DNA of 17,763 nt. It comes from UBA4717 sp002404395 (GTDB lineage: Bacteria > Bacillota > Clostridia > Oscillospirales > CAG-272). The translations under genes and the position numbers were made by a program. The notes beneath the pieces are model-generated. The model did not search any database, had not been told where the DNA came from, and saw only the letters and a program-made list of their open reading frames with translations. Location of the stretch: contig CALFNW010000117.1 in the NCBI GenBank assembly GCA_937902275.1, forward strand, positions 1 through 17,763. The letters are read 5' to 3'. This document shows positions 7,192 to 13,460 of the stretch, piece after piece (positions within the stretch are counted from its first letter, which is position 1; every line of letters starts with the position of its first letter).

Positions 7192-7206
7192 GCCGGCGAA
7201 GCCGGC
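7192..7206 (-). promoter_or_regulatory. Hairpin abutting the ribosome binding site of the second DRTGG gene
   Basis: Two copies of GCCGGC separated by GAA can form a 6-bp GC-only stem with a three-base loop. It occupies the 27-base gap after the HydS-like gene and ends exactly where the AAGGAT site (7186-7191) begins. No T-run follows, so it is not an intrinsic terminator. It could influence mRNA stability or translation. Confidence 0.5.
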
Positions 7207-8475
7207 TCAAGCATTGTCCGAAAGGTCTGATTTTTTTGGACGATCCTTCATCACGCAGTCCGAAAGTTCGGCGTTGCCGAGCACTACGTCCTCGGCAAAT
7301 GCGCGGCAGGTCGGAGAGCCGCAGGCGCCGCAGTCAAACTCCGGCAGCTTTTCATACAGCTTTTTGATCTCAAACATGAGATTCATAGCTGTTTTACGAT
7401 CCGAGTTGAGACTTGACACCGGAGCGTACTCAAGCTCTGTATGAGCAAAACGCTTGGGTATGTTTTTTACTTCCTCGATCGAAGGACGGTTCTGCATGAC
7501 CGGAAGATATCGTTTGATATTTTGAATTTTAACTTTTGTCAGATATGGATTGCCGACATTGAGCACTCCGCCTACACAGCCCGAACTGCACGCGTTAAGC
7601 TCAATGAAATCAAGAAACGGGAAATTACCGGTTTCAAGCTCGTCGAGCACGCGTATCACGTTTTCGATCCCGTCTGCGGCGAGATATCGCTCGTTCAAAA
7701 GCGCCGAGGCTTCGCCGCCGCTGACCGCCCAACTCATTCCGACCATCCCCGATTCGGAGGACGGAGGATTTTCACAGGGCTTCCCCATTACGCCGAGAAG
7801 CTCAAAATAAACCTCGCTTGCCGATACCACATAGTTGATCCTGCTTTTGTGGGAATCGTTTTTTATGTAGCTGACTTTAGCCGGACAGGGCGAAATGAAT
7901 ACGGTAACTATATCGCTGTCGCGAAGCTCCGGGTGCTCACGCTTTGCTTTTGCTTTTGCCTTTATCGCGGCGATCTCCATAGGCGGTAACAGCGGCACTA
8001 TGTTATCGCAGAGGTAAGGAAAACGCAGTGAGATAAGCCGCGTTACCACGGGACAGGCTGAACTTACGACCGGCTTCTTTACATCTTTGCGTAAAAGATA
8101 ATTACGAGTATATTCGGTTACAAGCTCAGCCGCTTTGGCGACCTCGTAGACCTCGTTGAAGCCGAGATTTATCAATCCTTGGATCAGAATATCCGCATCG
8201 TTCAGATTTTCAAACTGCCCGTACAGCGACGGCGGCGGAAGAGCGATAACATACTTGATCCCGAAAGGGATATCGCCGAGGCGGTCGCTGGTCGCACGCT
8301 TGGCTTTGTGCGGACAAAGCTTTATACATTCTCCGCAATCAATACAACGGTTCGGGTCAATGACCGCGTGACCGGCTCTTATCCGTATTGCTTCCGTGGG
8401 GCAACGCTTCAGACAGGTGATGCAGCCCTTGCATTTTTCGCTGTCAAGGGCAACCGAGTGTTTGTACGGTGCCAT
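7207..8475 (-). CDS. hydS: HydS-type [FeFe]-hydrogenase homologue, probable H2 sensor (group D-like)
   Basis: A 422-residue protein with two N-terminal ferredoxin-type clusters (C15/18/21/25 and C44/47/50/54), an H-cluster domain, and a C-terminal [4Fe-4S] domain of the CxxCxxxxC type (C382, C385, C390, C407). The H-cluster cysteines are retained: L1 SSACPVV (C141), L2 SPCPAK (C197), L3 ELNACSSGC (C296, C300). L1 has Ala where catalytic enzymes have the proton-relay Cys of TSCCP, and the L2 Glu position is Tyr. These changes characterise putative sensory [FeFe]-hydrogenases. The absence of a PAS domain fits group D, to which I recall Thermoanaerobacter mathranii HydS belongs, rather than PAS-containing group C. 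It sits between an RsbW-like ATPase and a DRTGG gene, so it probably senses H2 or redox state and passes the signal to these partners. GGGAG precedes the ATG, with a hairpin upstream. Confidence 0.88.
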   Translation of the reverse strand: MAPYKHSVALDSEKCKGCITCLKRCPTEAIRIRAGHAVIDPNRCIDCGECIKLCPHKAKRATSDRLGDIPFGIKYVIALPPPSLYGQFENLNDADILIQGLINLGFNEVYEVAKAAELVTEYTRNYLLRKDVKKPVVSSACPVVTRLISLRFPYLCDNIVPLLPPMEIAAIKAKAKAKREHPELRDSDIVTVFISPCPAKVSYIKNDSHKSRINYVVSASEVYFELLGVMGKPCENPPSSESGMVGMSWAVSGGEASALLNERYLAADGIENVIRVLDELETGNFPFLDFIELNACSSGCVGGVLNVGNPYLTKVKIQNIKRYLPVMQNRPSIEEVKNIPKRFAHTELEYAPVSSLNSDRKTAMNLMFEIKKLYEKLPEFDCGACGSPTCRAFAEDVVLGNAELSDCVMKDRPKKSDLSDNA

Positions 8476-8492
8476 AGCAAAACTCCCAATAG

Positions 8493-8507
8493 CCGACGCT
8501 TTGTCGG
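8493..8507 (-). promoter_or_regulatory. Hairpin 5' of the hydS-like ribosome binding site
   Basis: CCGAC (8493-8497) and GTCGG (8503-8507) form a 5-bp stem with a GCTTT loop in the 38-base gap between the RsbW-like gene and the HydS-like gene. It lies five bases upstream of the GGGAG site (8483-8487). No U-tract follows. Confidence 0.45.
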
Positions 8508-8513
8508 GATTTT

Positions 8514-8942
8514 TCAGATGTTGACCGACATTGTTATGATGGTTCCCTTACCGACCTCGCTTTCGATCTGAAGCGCATCGGTATAGCGTTTCATGTTCGG
8601 CAGTCCCATGCCCGCGCCGAATCCGAGCGAGCGGATATTGTCGGGCGCGGTGGAATAGCCCTCGCGCATTGCAAGCTCAATATCGGGAATACCGGGACCC
8701 GTATCGGTCATGACCATGGTAATTTTGTCGGGTGTGATATACACCTGTGCGATTCCGCCGCCGGCGTGTATCACCATATTTATTTCCGCTTCGTACATAG
8801 CGATGGAAACCCGTCTTATGACTTCGGCATCAAGCCCGATCTTGCGCAGTATCTTCTTGACCTGGACCGAGGCGGCACCCGCAGAAGTGAAATCGCTTCC
8901 GTCCACTTCGAATCTAAAGGAAAGAGGCTCTGAATTGTTCAT
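8514..8942 (-). CDS. RsbW/SpoIIAB-like GHKL ATPase (anti-sigma/serine kinase type)
   Basis: A 142-residue stand-alone ATP-binding protein of the HATPase_c_2 type found in RsbW and SpoIIAB. The N box is EAEINMVIHA (51-60), the G1 box DTGPGIPD (80-87), and the G2 box LGFGAGMGLPNMKR (106-119). Length and layout match anti-sigma factors and serine/threonine switch kinases, which normally pair with a STAS-domain antagonist and a sigma factor. Neither partner is encoded in this operon. Instead it lies between a DRTGG gene (20-base gap) and the HydS-like gene. AGGCGGTAGG precedes the ATG. As I recall, such ATPases accompany sensory hydrogenases in Clostridia. It may phosphorylate or sequester a target in response to HydS, but the target is unknown. 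Confidence 0.88.
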   Translation of the reverse strand: MNNSEPLSFRFEVDGSDFTSAGAASVQVKKILRKIGLDAEVIRRVSIAMYEAEINMVIHAGGGIAQVYITPDKITMVMTDTGPGIPDIELAMREGYSTAPDNIRSLGFGAGMGLPNMKRYTDALQIESEVGKGTIITMSVNI

Positions 8943-8962
8943 GACCTACCGCCTTTCATGTG

Positions 8963-9310
8963 TTATGCTTCGGCGGGTTTCAACCCGTTTTCCCACAGTT
9001 TGCCGCAAGCCTCATACATACGCATTCCGGTTGCCAGAACGACTATCCCGGCATCCTGTGCGAGTGTGAGCATTTCTTCCGACGGTCTTTTGCTTCGTAC
9101 AAATACGATGCAGCACATATCCATCATTTCGGCAGTGCGGACGACCTGCGGATTAACAAGCCCGGTGAGAAGTACCGCTTGATTTTTTACATATGCGAGC
9201 ACGTCGCTCATCATATCGCTTCCGCAAGCCGAATTGACCTCGCGGGAGCAAAGTGAGTCGCAACAAAGCACTTCGGCATCAAGCAATCGCGCTATTTCGG
9301 AAATTTTCAT
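8963..9310 (-). CDS. DRTGG-domain protein (first copy)
   Basis: A 115-residue protein related to the DRTGG domain and a probable paralogue of the protein at 6841-7179. It begins MKISEIARLLDAEVLC, then has a CGSDMMSDVLAYVKNQAVLL segment, the equivalent of the GxYxGDLLSW block, and continues with two hydrophobic strands (MDMCCIVFVR, GIVVLATG) and a C-terminal helix. It is cysteine-rich (C17, C18, C21, C29, C70, C71, C102 by my count), unlike the second copy, but the spacing does not match a known cluster motif. I placed the start at 9310 because GGAGA lies 5 bases upstream; a start six codons earlier has no site and would use a hairpin region. It is the second gene of the hydrogenase operon, directly after hydC. 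Confidence 0.78.
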   Translation of the reverse strand: MKISEIARLLDAEVLCCDSLCSREVNSACGSDMMSDVLAYVKNQAVLLTGLVNPQVVRTAEMMDMCCIVFVRSKRPSEEMLTLAQDAGIVVLATGMRMYEACGKLWENGLKPAEA

Positions 9311-9321
9311 ACCGTCTCCAT

Positions 9322-9335
9322 ACCGCATTTGCGGT
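9322..9335 (-). promoter_or_regulatory. Hairpin 5' of the first DRTGG gene ribosome binding site
   Basis: ACCGC (9322-9326) and GCGGT (9331-9335) form a stem with an ATTT loop, extendable by one A-T pair. It is two bases upstream of the GGAGA site (9315-9319) in the 54-base gap between hydC and the DRTGG gene. It has the same placement as the hairpins before the HydS-like and second DRTGG genes. Confidence 0.5.
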
Positions 9336-9364
9336 CAATAAGAATAAAGGGCTGTGTGAGTTGG

Positions 9365-9862
9365 TTAAACCGTATACTTTTCGAGTATTCCGTCGATATC
9401 CTTGGGTTCGAGTCTTCCGTAAACTTCGTCATTGACCGTAAGTACGGGGGCAAGACCGCATGCACCTATGCAACGCGTAGCATCAATGCTGTACTTTCCG
9501 TCGGAGCTGGTCTCGCCGACGCCGACATGAAGTTTTTCAACTACCTTGTCGAGCAACGCGCCCGAGCCTTTGACGTAGCACGCGGTCCCGAGACATACCG
9601 CAACCGCAACCTTACCCTTCGGGTTAAGTACGAACTGCGAATAGAAAGTGGAAACACCGTAAACTTCGGCAAGGGAAATATCCATTGCGAGCGCTATGTG
9701 CTTCTGAACTTCAATCGGAAGATAGCCGTAGATTTGCTGAGCTCCCTGGAGGATCGGCATAAGTGCACCGTTGGTGTCCTTATAGCGCGCAATAAGCTCG
9801 TCGAGCTTTGCCTCCTGCTCCTCGGTGCCGGTAAAAGCAACCGTGGTCAGATTCTTTTTCAT
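9365..9862 (-). CDS. hydC: NuoE-like [2Fe-2S] subunit of bifurcating [FeFe]-hydrogenase
   Basis: A 165-residue HydC/HndA subunit homologous to the 24-kDa NuoE subunit of complex I. After an N-terminal helical domain (LMPILQGAQQIYGYLP at 34-49, VYGVSTFYSQF at 67-77), the thioredoxin-like [2Fe-2S] domain has C90 and C95 in VCLGTAC, and C131 and C135 in RCIGACGLAP. In hydrogenases of this kind NuoE-like and NuoF-like subunits form the NAD(P)H-oxidising arm that feeds the catalytic HydA. It is the first gene of the operon, preceded by a strong AAGGAGGT, with a Rex-like operator and a TATAAT in the leader. Its separation from hndB/hydB/hydA by six signalling genes is the striking feature of this locus. 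Confidence 0.95.
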   Translation of the reverse strand: MKKNLTTVAFTGTEEQEAKLDELIARYKDTNGALMPILQGAQQIYGYLPIEVQKHIALAMDISLAEVYGVSTFYSQFVLNPKGKVAVAVCLGTACYVKGSGALLDKVVEKLHVGVGETSSDGKYSIDATRCIGACGLAPVLTVNDEVYGRLEPKDIDGILEKYTV

Positions 9863-9916
9863 GAATACAGACCTCCTTATAAAAATTTAAATAATACGAT
9901 CCGCAAGAGCACGACA

Positions 9917-9934
9917 TTGTTAATTCCGTAACAA
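9917..9934. promoter_or_regulatory. Predicted Rex operator upstream of the hydrogenase operon
   Basis: The 18-mer TTGTTAATTCCGTAACAA matches the clostridial Rex consensus TTGTTAANNNNTTAACAA at 13 of 14 specified positions, and one further A-T pair extends the palindrome on each side (9916-9935). Rex is the NADH/NAD+-sensing repressor of fermentation and hydrogenase genes in Firmicutes. The site lies about 55 bases upstream of the hydC start and downstream of the best TATAAT. It would block elongation from that promoter, or overlap the -35 region of a weaker one with TATTAT at 9891-9896. Rex itself is not encoded in the window. Confidence 0.72.
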
Positions 9935-9985
9935 TCCAAGGCGCAAAAAAGCACACCGCACCGGCGCAAACGTATTCGCCATTAC

Positions 9986-9991
9986 ATTATA
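9986..9991 (-). promoter_or_regulatory. Candidate -10 element for the hydrogenase operon
   Basis: A perfect TATAAT lies on the minus strand 124 bases upstream of the hydC start. The hexamer at 17-base spacing (TAGATT) is a poor -35, so the promoter may depend on an activator or be weak. A second possible -10, TATTAT at 9891-9896, is nearer the gene and also lacks a good -35; the Rex-like site would overlap its -35 region. Confidence 0.45.
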
Positions 9992-10061
9992 CTATACATT
10001 CGTAAAAAAATCTATAGTTTTTGGCAATTTTTTCGACATTTTTTAGGTCGGATCCGCTTTT

Positions 10062-11315
10062 TCAACCGTTATTCGATGAAATAACTTCATTTGCCGCAGA
10101 AAGCACTCCGAGCTTGCCGCTTTCATAGGTAAGTCCGCCCTGCATATAGATTGAGTACGGCGGTTTTATCGGACCGTCGGCGGACAGTTCGATCGATGAG
10201 CCGGAAGTAAATGCTCCCGCCGCCATTATGACCTGATCGGCATAACCGGGCATATCCCACGGGAGGGGAGTTACGTAAGAATCGATCGGGGAAGCGCTTT
10301 GTATTCCGCGGCAGAATGCGATCATCTTTTCTGCAGATCCGAGCTGTATCATCTGTATGATATCGCCGCGGCGTTCATTCCACTTCGGAATGGTTTCGTA
10401 CCCGAGCGAGTCAAATACATATGCGCCGAAGTGCGCGGTCTTCAATGCCTGCGCCACGGCATGGGGCGCCATGAAAAGCCCTTTGTATATGTTCTTCGAT
10501 TGACCGAGCGAAGCGCCGCATTCAAGCCCTATGCCGACGCAGGTCAGGCGGTACGAAGCCAACTCGACCGCACGTCGGGTGCCGGCGATATATCCTCCGC
10601 ACTCAGCGATCCCGCCGCCCGGATTTTTAATAAGCGAACCGATTATCATGTCGGCTCCAAGCGCGGTCGGCTCTTGCGTTTCGGTAAATTCGCCGTAGCA
10701 GTTGTCCACTACCACATATGCGTCCGAAACCGCTTTTGAGGTCTTGACTATTTCGCCGATCTGTGCGACGCTGAGCGTGGGGCGCTGCATATATCCTTTG
10801 GAACGCTGTACAAATACAACGCGTACGCGCTGACCGTATTCTTTCAGCGCGGCAGTTATACCGGCATGGTTTACCGAGCCGTCCGGGTCAAGGGCGACTT
10901 CACGATATTCTATCCCGAAATCGGCAAGCGAGCCGTTTCCGCGCTCTCCTCGGATGCCGATGGCTTCTTCAAGCGTATCATAGGGCTTCCCCGTGACCGA
11001 GAGCATAATGTCACCCGGGCGAAGCAGAGCGGCAAGCCCGATCGAAAGGGCATGAGTGCCGTTGACTATGTTGTGACGTACAAACGCTGTCTGCGCGTCA
11101 AATACCTTGGCATAAATAAGATCGAGCGTGTCTCTGCCCTTGTCATCGTACCCGTATCCCGTTGTGGGGGCAAAATTTGCTTCCCCGACTTTAAATTCTC
11201 TGAAAGCATCAATAACCTTTTCGGTGTTTTTATATGCCGTACGGTCAATGTCTGCAAATATGCCGGCAAGTGCGGCTTCGGCGCGTTCAGCAATTTCGGA
11301 TAATTTTTCGTTCAC
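10062..11315 (-). CDS. Methionine gamma-lyase family PLP enzyme ('aluminum resistance protein')
   Basis: A 417-residue PLP-dependent enzyme of the Met_gamma_lyase (PF06838) family, called aluminum resistance protein or YnbB in Firmicutes. Fold-type I features are visible with numbering from the GTG start: GTHALS near 86-91 for phosphate binding, VVVDNCYGEF with Asp near 204 for the pyridine nitrogen, and GSLIKNPGGG with the probable Schiff-base Lys near 230. Substrate is uncertain; family members are annotated from Met/Cys lyase similarity but few have been assayed. I chose the GTG at 11315 because ACGAGG lies 7 bases upstream. An upstream start at 11360 would overlap the preceding peptidase gene and has no site. 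It is the last gene of the TerB-peptidase operon, and no clear terminator follows. Confidence 0.88.
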   Translation of the reverse strand: MNEKLSEIAERAEAALAGIFADIDRTAYKNTEKVIDAFREFKVGEANFAPTTGYGYDDKGRDTLDLIYAKVFDAQTAFVRHNIVNGTHALSIGLAALLRPGDIMLSVTGKPYDTLEEAIGIRGERGNGSLADFGIEYREVALDPDGSVNHAGITAALKEYGQRVRVVFVQRSKGYMQRPTLSVAQIGEIVKTSKAVSDAYVVVDNCYGEFTETQEPTALGADMIIGSLIKNPGGGIAECGGYIAGTRRAVELASYRLTCVGIGLECGASLGQSKNIYKGLFMAPHAVAQALKTAHFGAYVFDSLGYETIPKWNERRGDIIQMIQLGSAEKMIAFCRGIQSASPIDSYVTPLPWDMPGYADQVIMAAGAFTSGSSIELSADGPIKPPYSIYMQGGLTYESGKLGVLSAANEVISSNNG

Positions 11316-11343
11316 TTTGTTTACCTCGTTATACTTGCTCAGT

Positions 11344-12321
11344 TTACAGCGCGCAGGCAATTTCGTTTATGAGCGCGCTTGCCTGCTTCAGATCGGAGAG
11401 ATCTATGATCTCAAGCGCGCTGTGAATATGTCTTGCGGGAATGGATATTCCGCCGACAACGGCGCCGATGCCGCTTTTTTGGAGCGCGCTCGCGTCGGAA
11501 AAACCGGTTGCGGATATTTCGGGCTGATATTTTATCTTTGCCCGATTTGCGGTCTCTTTGAGCTTTTCGGCAAGCTCATGATCGCAGATGAGGGAGCCGT
11601 CTTTAAGCTTGATCGCTGCTCCGCCGCCAAGCTTTACGCCTTTCGTCGCTCCCGGCACATCGCCCGCCGGGCAGAGATCCACCGCGATCGCATAGTCCGG
11701 AGATACGGTGCAGCCGATCGGCAGAGCGCCGCGGTTGCCGACTTCTTCATGGGTCGAAAACGCAAAACAGATATCGTTCCGGCAGTTTTCAAGCGATCTC
11801 ATTGCCGCGATGAGCGCGGCGCAGCCGGCTCTGCCGTCAAAGGGTCTGCCGGCGTAACGGTTTCCGGAAATACGTGTCAGAGCAGGGGCAAGCGTAATAA
11901 AATCACCGGGGCTTGCTTTTCTTTCAGCGGCTTTTTGACTGTCTGCACCTATGTCCACGTACAGCCGCTCGCATTTTTCAAAGTCAGAGACGCCTTCCTC
12001 AGGTACAAGCACTCCGCGTGCGCCTCCCTCAAGGACGACTTCCGAATATAACAATCCGGTCAGTGCGAATTTTCCTATCGGCGCGATACGCAAAAAGCCG
12101 TTTGCTTCAATGTTTGTAACAAAAAAGCCGATCTCGTCCATATGCGCGCAAAAGAGTATTTTTTTACCGTTTCCGCTTCTGTGAGCGTACAGATTGCCGA
12201 GCCTGTCCCGGTATATTTCATCGCAGAAAGGCGACGCCTCTTTTTCTATAAGCTCGGCGACGCGGCTCTCTCTTCCGGAGATTCCGGCGGTATTCATAAG
12301 CTTTTTCAAAAGTTCGGTCAT
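11344..12321 (-). CDS. M42-family metallo-aminopeptidase (third of three)
   Basis: A 325-residue M42 (FrvX/PepA-like) peptidase, a co-catalytic di-zinc or di-cobalt aminopeptidase that usually forms a dodecameric shell degrading short peptides in the cytoplasm. Metal and catalytic positions are present: H60 and D62 in CAHMDEIG, D162 in RPFDGRAGC, the E192-E193 pair in STHEEVG, D215 in AVDLC, and H300 in the RHIHS block. The bridging-Asp block reads PFDGRAGC rather than the more usual LDDR/LDNK-x-C, and the protein is shorter than the 340-360 residues typical of the family, with a reduced central insertion. It is probably active but divergent. A TAAGGAG site precedes the ATG, and a CCGGC-GTA-GCCGG hairpin (12335-12347) lies just upstream. 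It shares the operon with two other M42 genes. Confidence 0.9.
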   Translation of the reverse strand: MTELLKKLMNTAGISGRESRVAELIEKEASPFCDEIYRDRLGNLYAHRSGNGKKILFCAHMDEIGFFVTNIEANGFLRIAPIGKFALTGLLYSEVVLEGGARGVLVPEEGVSDFEKCERLYVDIGADSQKAAERKASPGDFITLAPALTRISGNRYAGRPFDGRAGCAALIAAMRSLENCRNDICFAFSTHEEVGNRGALPIGCTVSPDYAIAVDLCPAGDVPGATKGVKLGGGAAIKLKDGSLICDHELAEKLKETANRAKIKYQPEISATGFSDASALQKSGIGAVVGGISIPARHIHSALEIIDLSDLKQASALINEIACAL

Positions 12322-12334
12322 AAAGCTCCTTATC

Positions 12335-12347
12335 CCGGCGTAGCCGG
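12335..12347 (-). promoter_or_regulatory. Hairpin 5' of the third M42 gene ribosome binding site
   Basis: CCGGC (12335-12339), GTA and GCCGG (12343-12347) form a 5-bp GC stem with a three-base loop in the 36-base gap between two M42 genes. It is three bases upstream of AAGGAG (12326-12331). Its layout closely resembles the GCCGGC hairpin at 7192-7206. Confidence 0.45.
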
Positions 12348-12357
12348 TTCACCAAAA

Positions 12358-13431
12358 CTATAAAGCGAGTTCTCTTGCCGTTTCAAGCGCAAGAGCTTCA
12401 ACCGCAAAAAGATCGGAGGCGGCTATTACGCAAGACGGAGAATGAAGGTATCTTGTCGGCGCGGAGATCGCGACGGTCTTTACTCCGCTCCCGCTTTTGT
12501 GTATATGTCCGGCATCGTTTCCGCCGCTGACAAAACGCTTGATCTGCGCCGGTATGCCTTTTTCCTTTGATATTTCAAGTACACGCTTAACGAGTCTTTC
12601 ATCGTATATGGTTGAGCGGTCAGCAAACGAAACACAGCCGCCGCAGCCGGCTTCGGCGACGCTTAACTCAGCGGGAGTCTCCGCAATATCCGATATTGCA
12701 GTCGTTTCAATAATAAGCGCATATTCGGGCCCGATCCGATTTGCCGCGGTCAGCGCGCCGGACAGTCCAAGCTCCTCGCGTGTGGTGAACGCAAAGTAAA
12801 CGTCGCGGCAAAGGGCTTCTTTGCTTGCATAAAGTTTTTGCATCACAGTGAGCAGCACCGTGCAGCCGAAGCGGTCGTCAAGGGCTTTTGAACGTATAAA
12901 CGAGCTGTTTTCACCGAATTCCAGATAATCCGGTTCAAATGTGGCGAAAGCGCCGACCGATACATATTTTTTTGCGTCGTCACGGTCGGCGGCGCCGATG
13001 TCAATAAGCAATTCGGACGGTTTGTACGGTCTTTGACGCTCTTCCTTGCTTTGCAGATGTATTGCCTTTGAAGCTATTACGCCGCTTATGAGCGTGTTGT
13101 CGTTTGCTTCTACGTATACCCGACGTGACGGCAACACCGAGTCGGAAATTCCACCGACATTTTGAAAATGAAGATATCCGTATTCGTCTATGTCGCTTAT
13201 CATAAATCCGACTTCGTCCATGTGAGCCGAAAGCATAAGCGGCGCCTTCTGCGGCGCTTTTGCGCAGAGCTTGAGTATTACGCCGCCGAGAGTATCCTTG
13301 ATATACTCGTCATAATATCCGTCGGCTTCCTCAAGAATGGCTTTGGCAACGCGTTCCTCACAGCCGGAGGGACCGAAAATATCCGACAGACGTTTCAAGA
13401 GCGAGAGCATATCGCGAGCAGAGTTTTCCAT
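12358..13431 (-). CDS. M42-family metallo-aminopeptidase (second of three)
   Basis: A 357-residue M42 peptidase of normal family length. Metal-site blocks are H70 and D72 in SAHMDEVG, D185 in KALDDRFGC, the E219-E220 pair in TTREELG, E242 in the LIIETT strand where many members have Asp, and H330 in RYLHS. The GGNDAGHIH segment (303-311) matches the conserved substrate-pocket region of M42 enzymes. This is the most canonical of the three paralogues. I chose the ATG at 13431 because AAAGGAG lies 7 bases upstream; an upstream start would add 30 unrelated residues and overlap the preceding gene. It is cytoplasmic, with no signal peptide. It probably trims peptides together with its neighbours, possibly as hetero- or separate homo-oligomers. 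Confidence 0.93.
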   Translation of the reverse strand: MENSARDMLSLLKRLSDIFGPSGCEERVAKAILEEADGYYDEYIKDTLGGVILKLCAKAPQKAPLMLSAHMDEVGFMISDIDEYGYLHFQNVGGISDSVLPSRRVYVEANDNTLISGVIASKAIHLQSKEERQRPYKPSELLIDIGAADRDDAKKYVSVGAFATFEPDYLEFGENSSFIRSKALDDRFGCTVLLTVMQKLYASKEALCRDVYFAFTTREELGLSGALTAANRIGPEYALIIETTAISDIAETPAELSVAEAGCGGCVSFADRSTIYDERLVKRVLEISKEKGIPAQIKRFVSGGNDAGHIHKSGSGVKTVAISAPTRYLHSPSCVIAASDLFAVEALALETARELAL

Positions 13432-13460
13432 ATGCGCTCCTTTCGTTTGGTGGTTTGAAT

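Noticed and set aside
7192..7206. Intrinsic terminator inside the hydrogenase operon
   Set aside because: The stem is only 6 bp and no T-run follows on the minus strand; a ribosome binding site follows directly.
7207..8475. A second catalytic hydrogenase
   Set aside because: The proton-relay Cys of L1 is Ala and the L2 Glu is replaced, which fits a sensory rather than a high-turnover enzyme.
5532..8942. A classical two-component system
   Set aside because: Neither GHKL ATPase has a HisKA phospho-acceptor domain, and there is no receiver-domain protein in the window.
11128..12051. Plus-strand open frame of 307 codons
   Set aside because: It is antisense across two well-supported genes (the PLP enzyme and an M42 peptidase) and shows no recognisable protein features.
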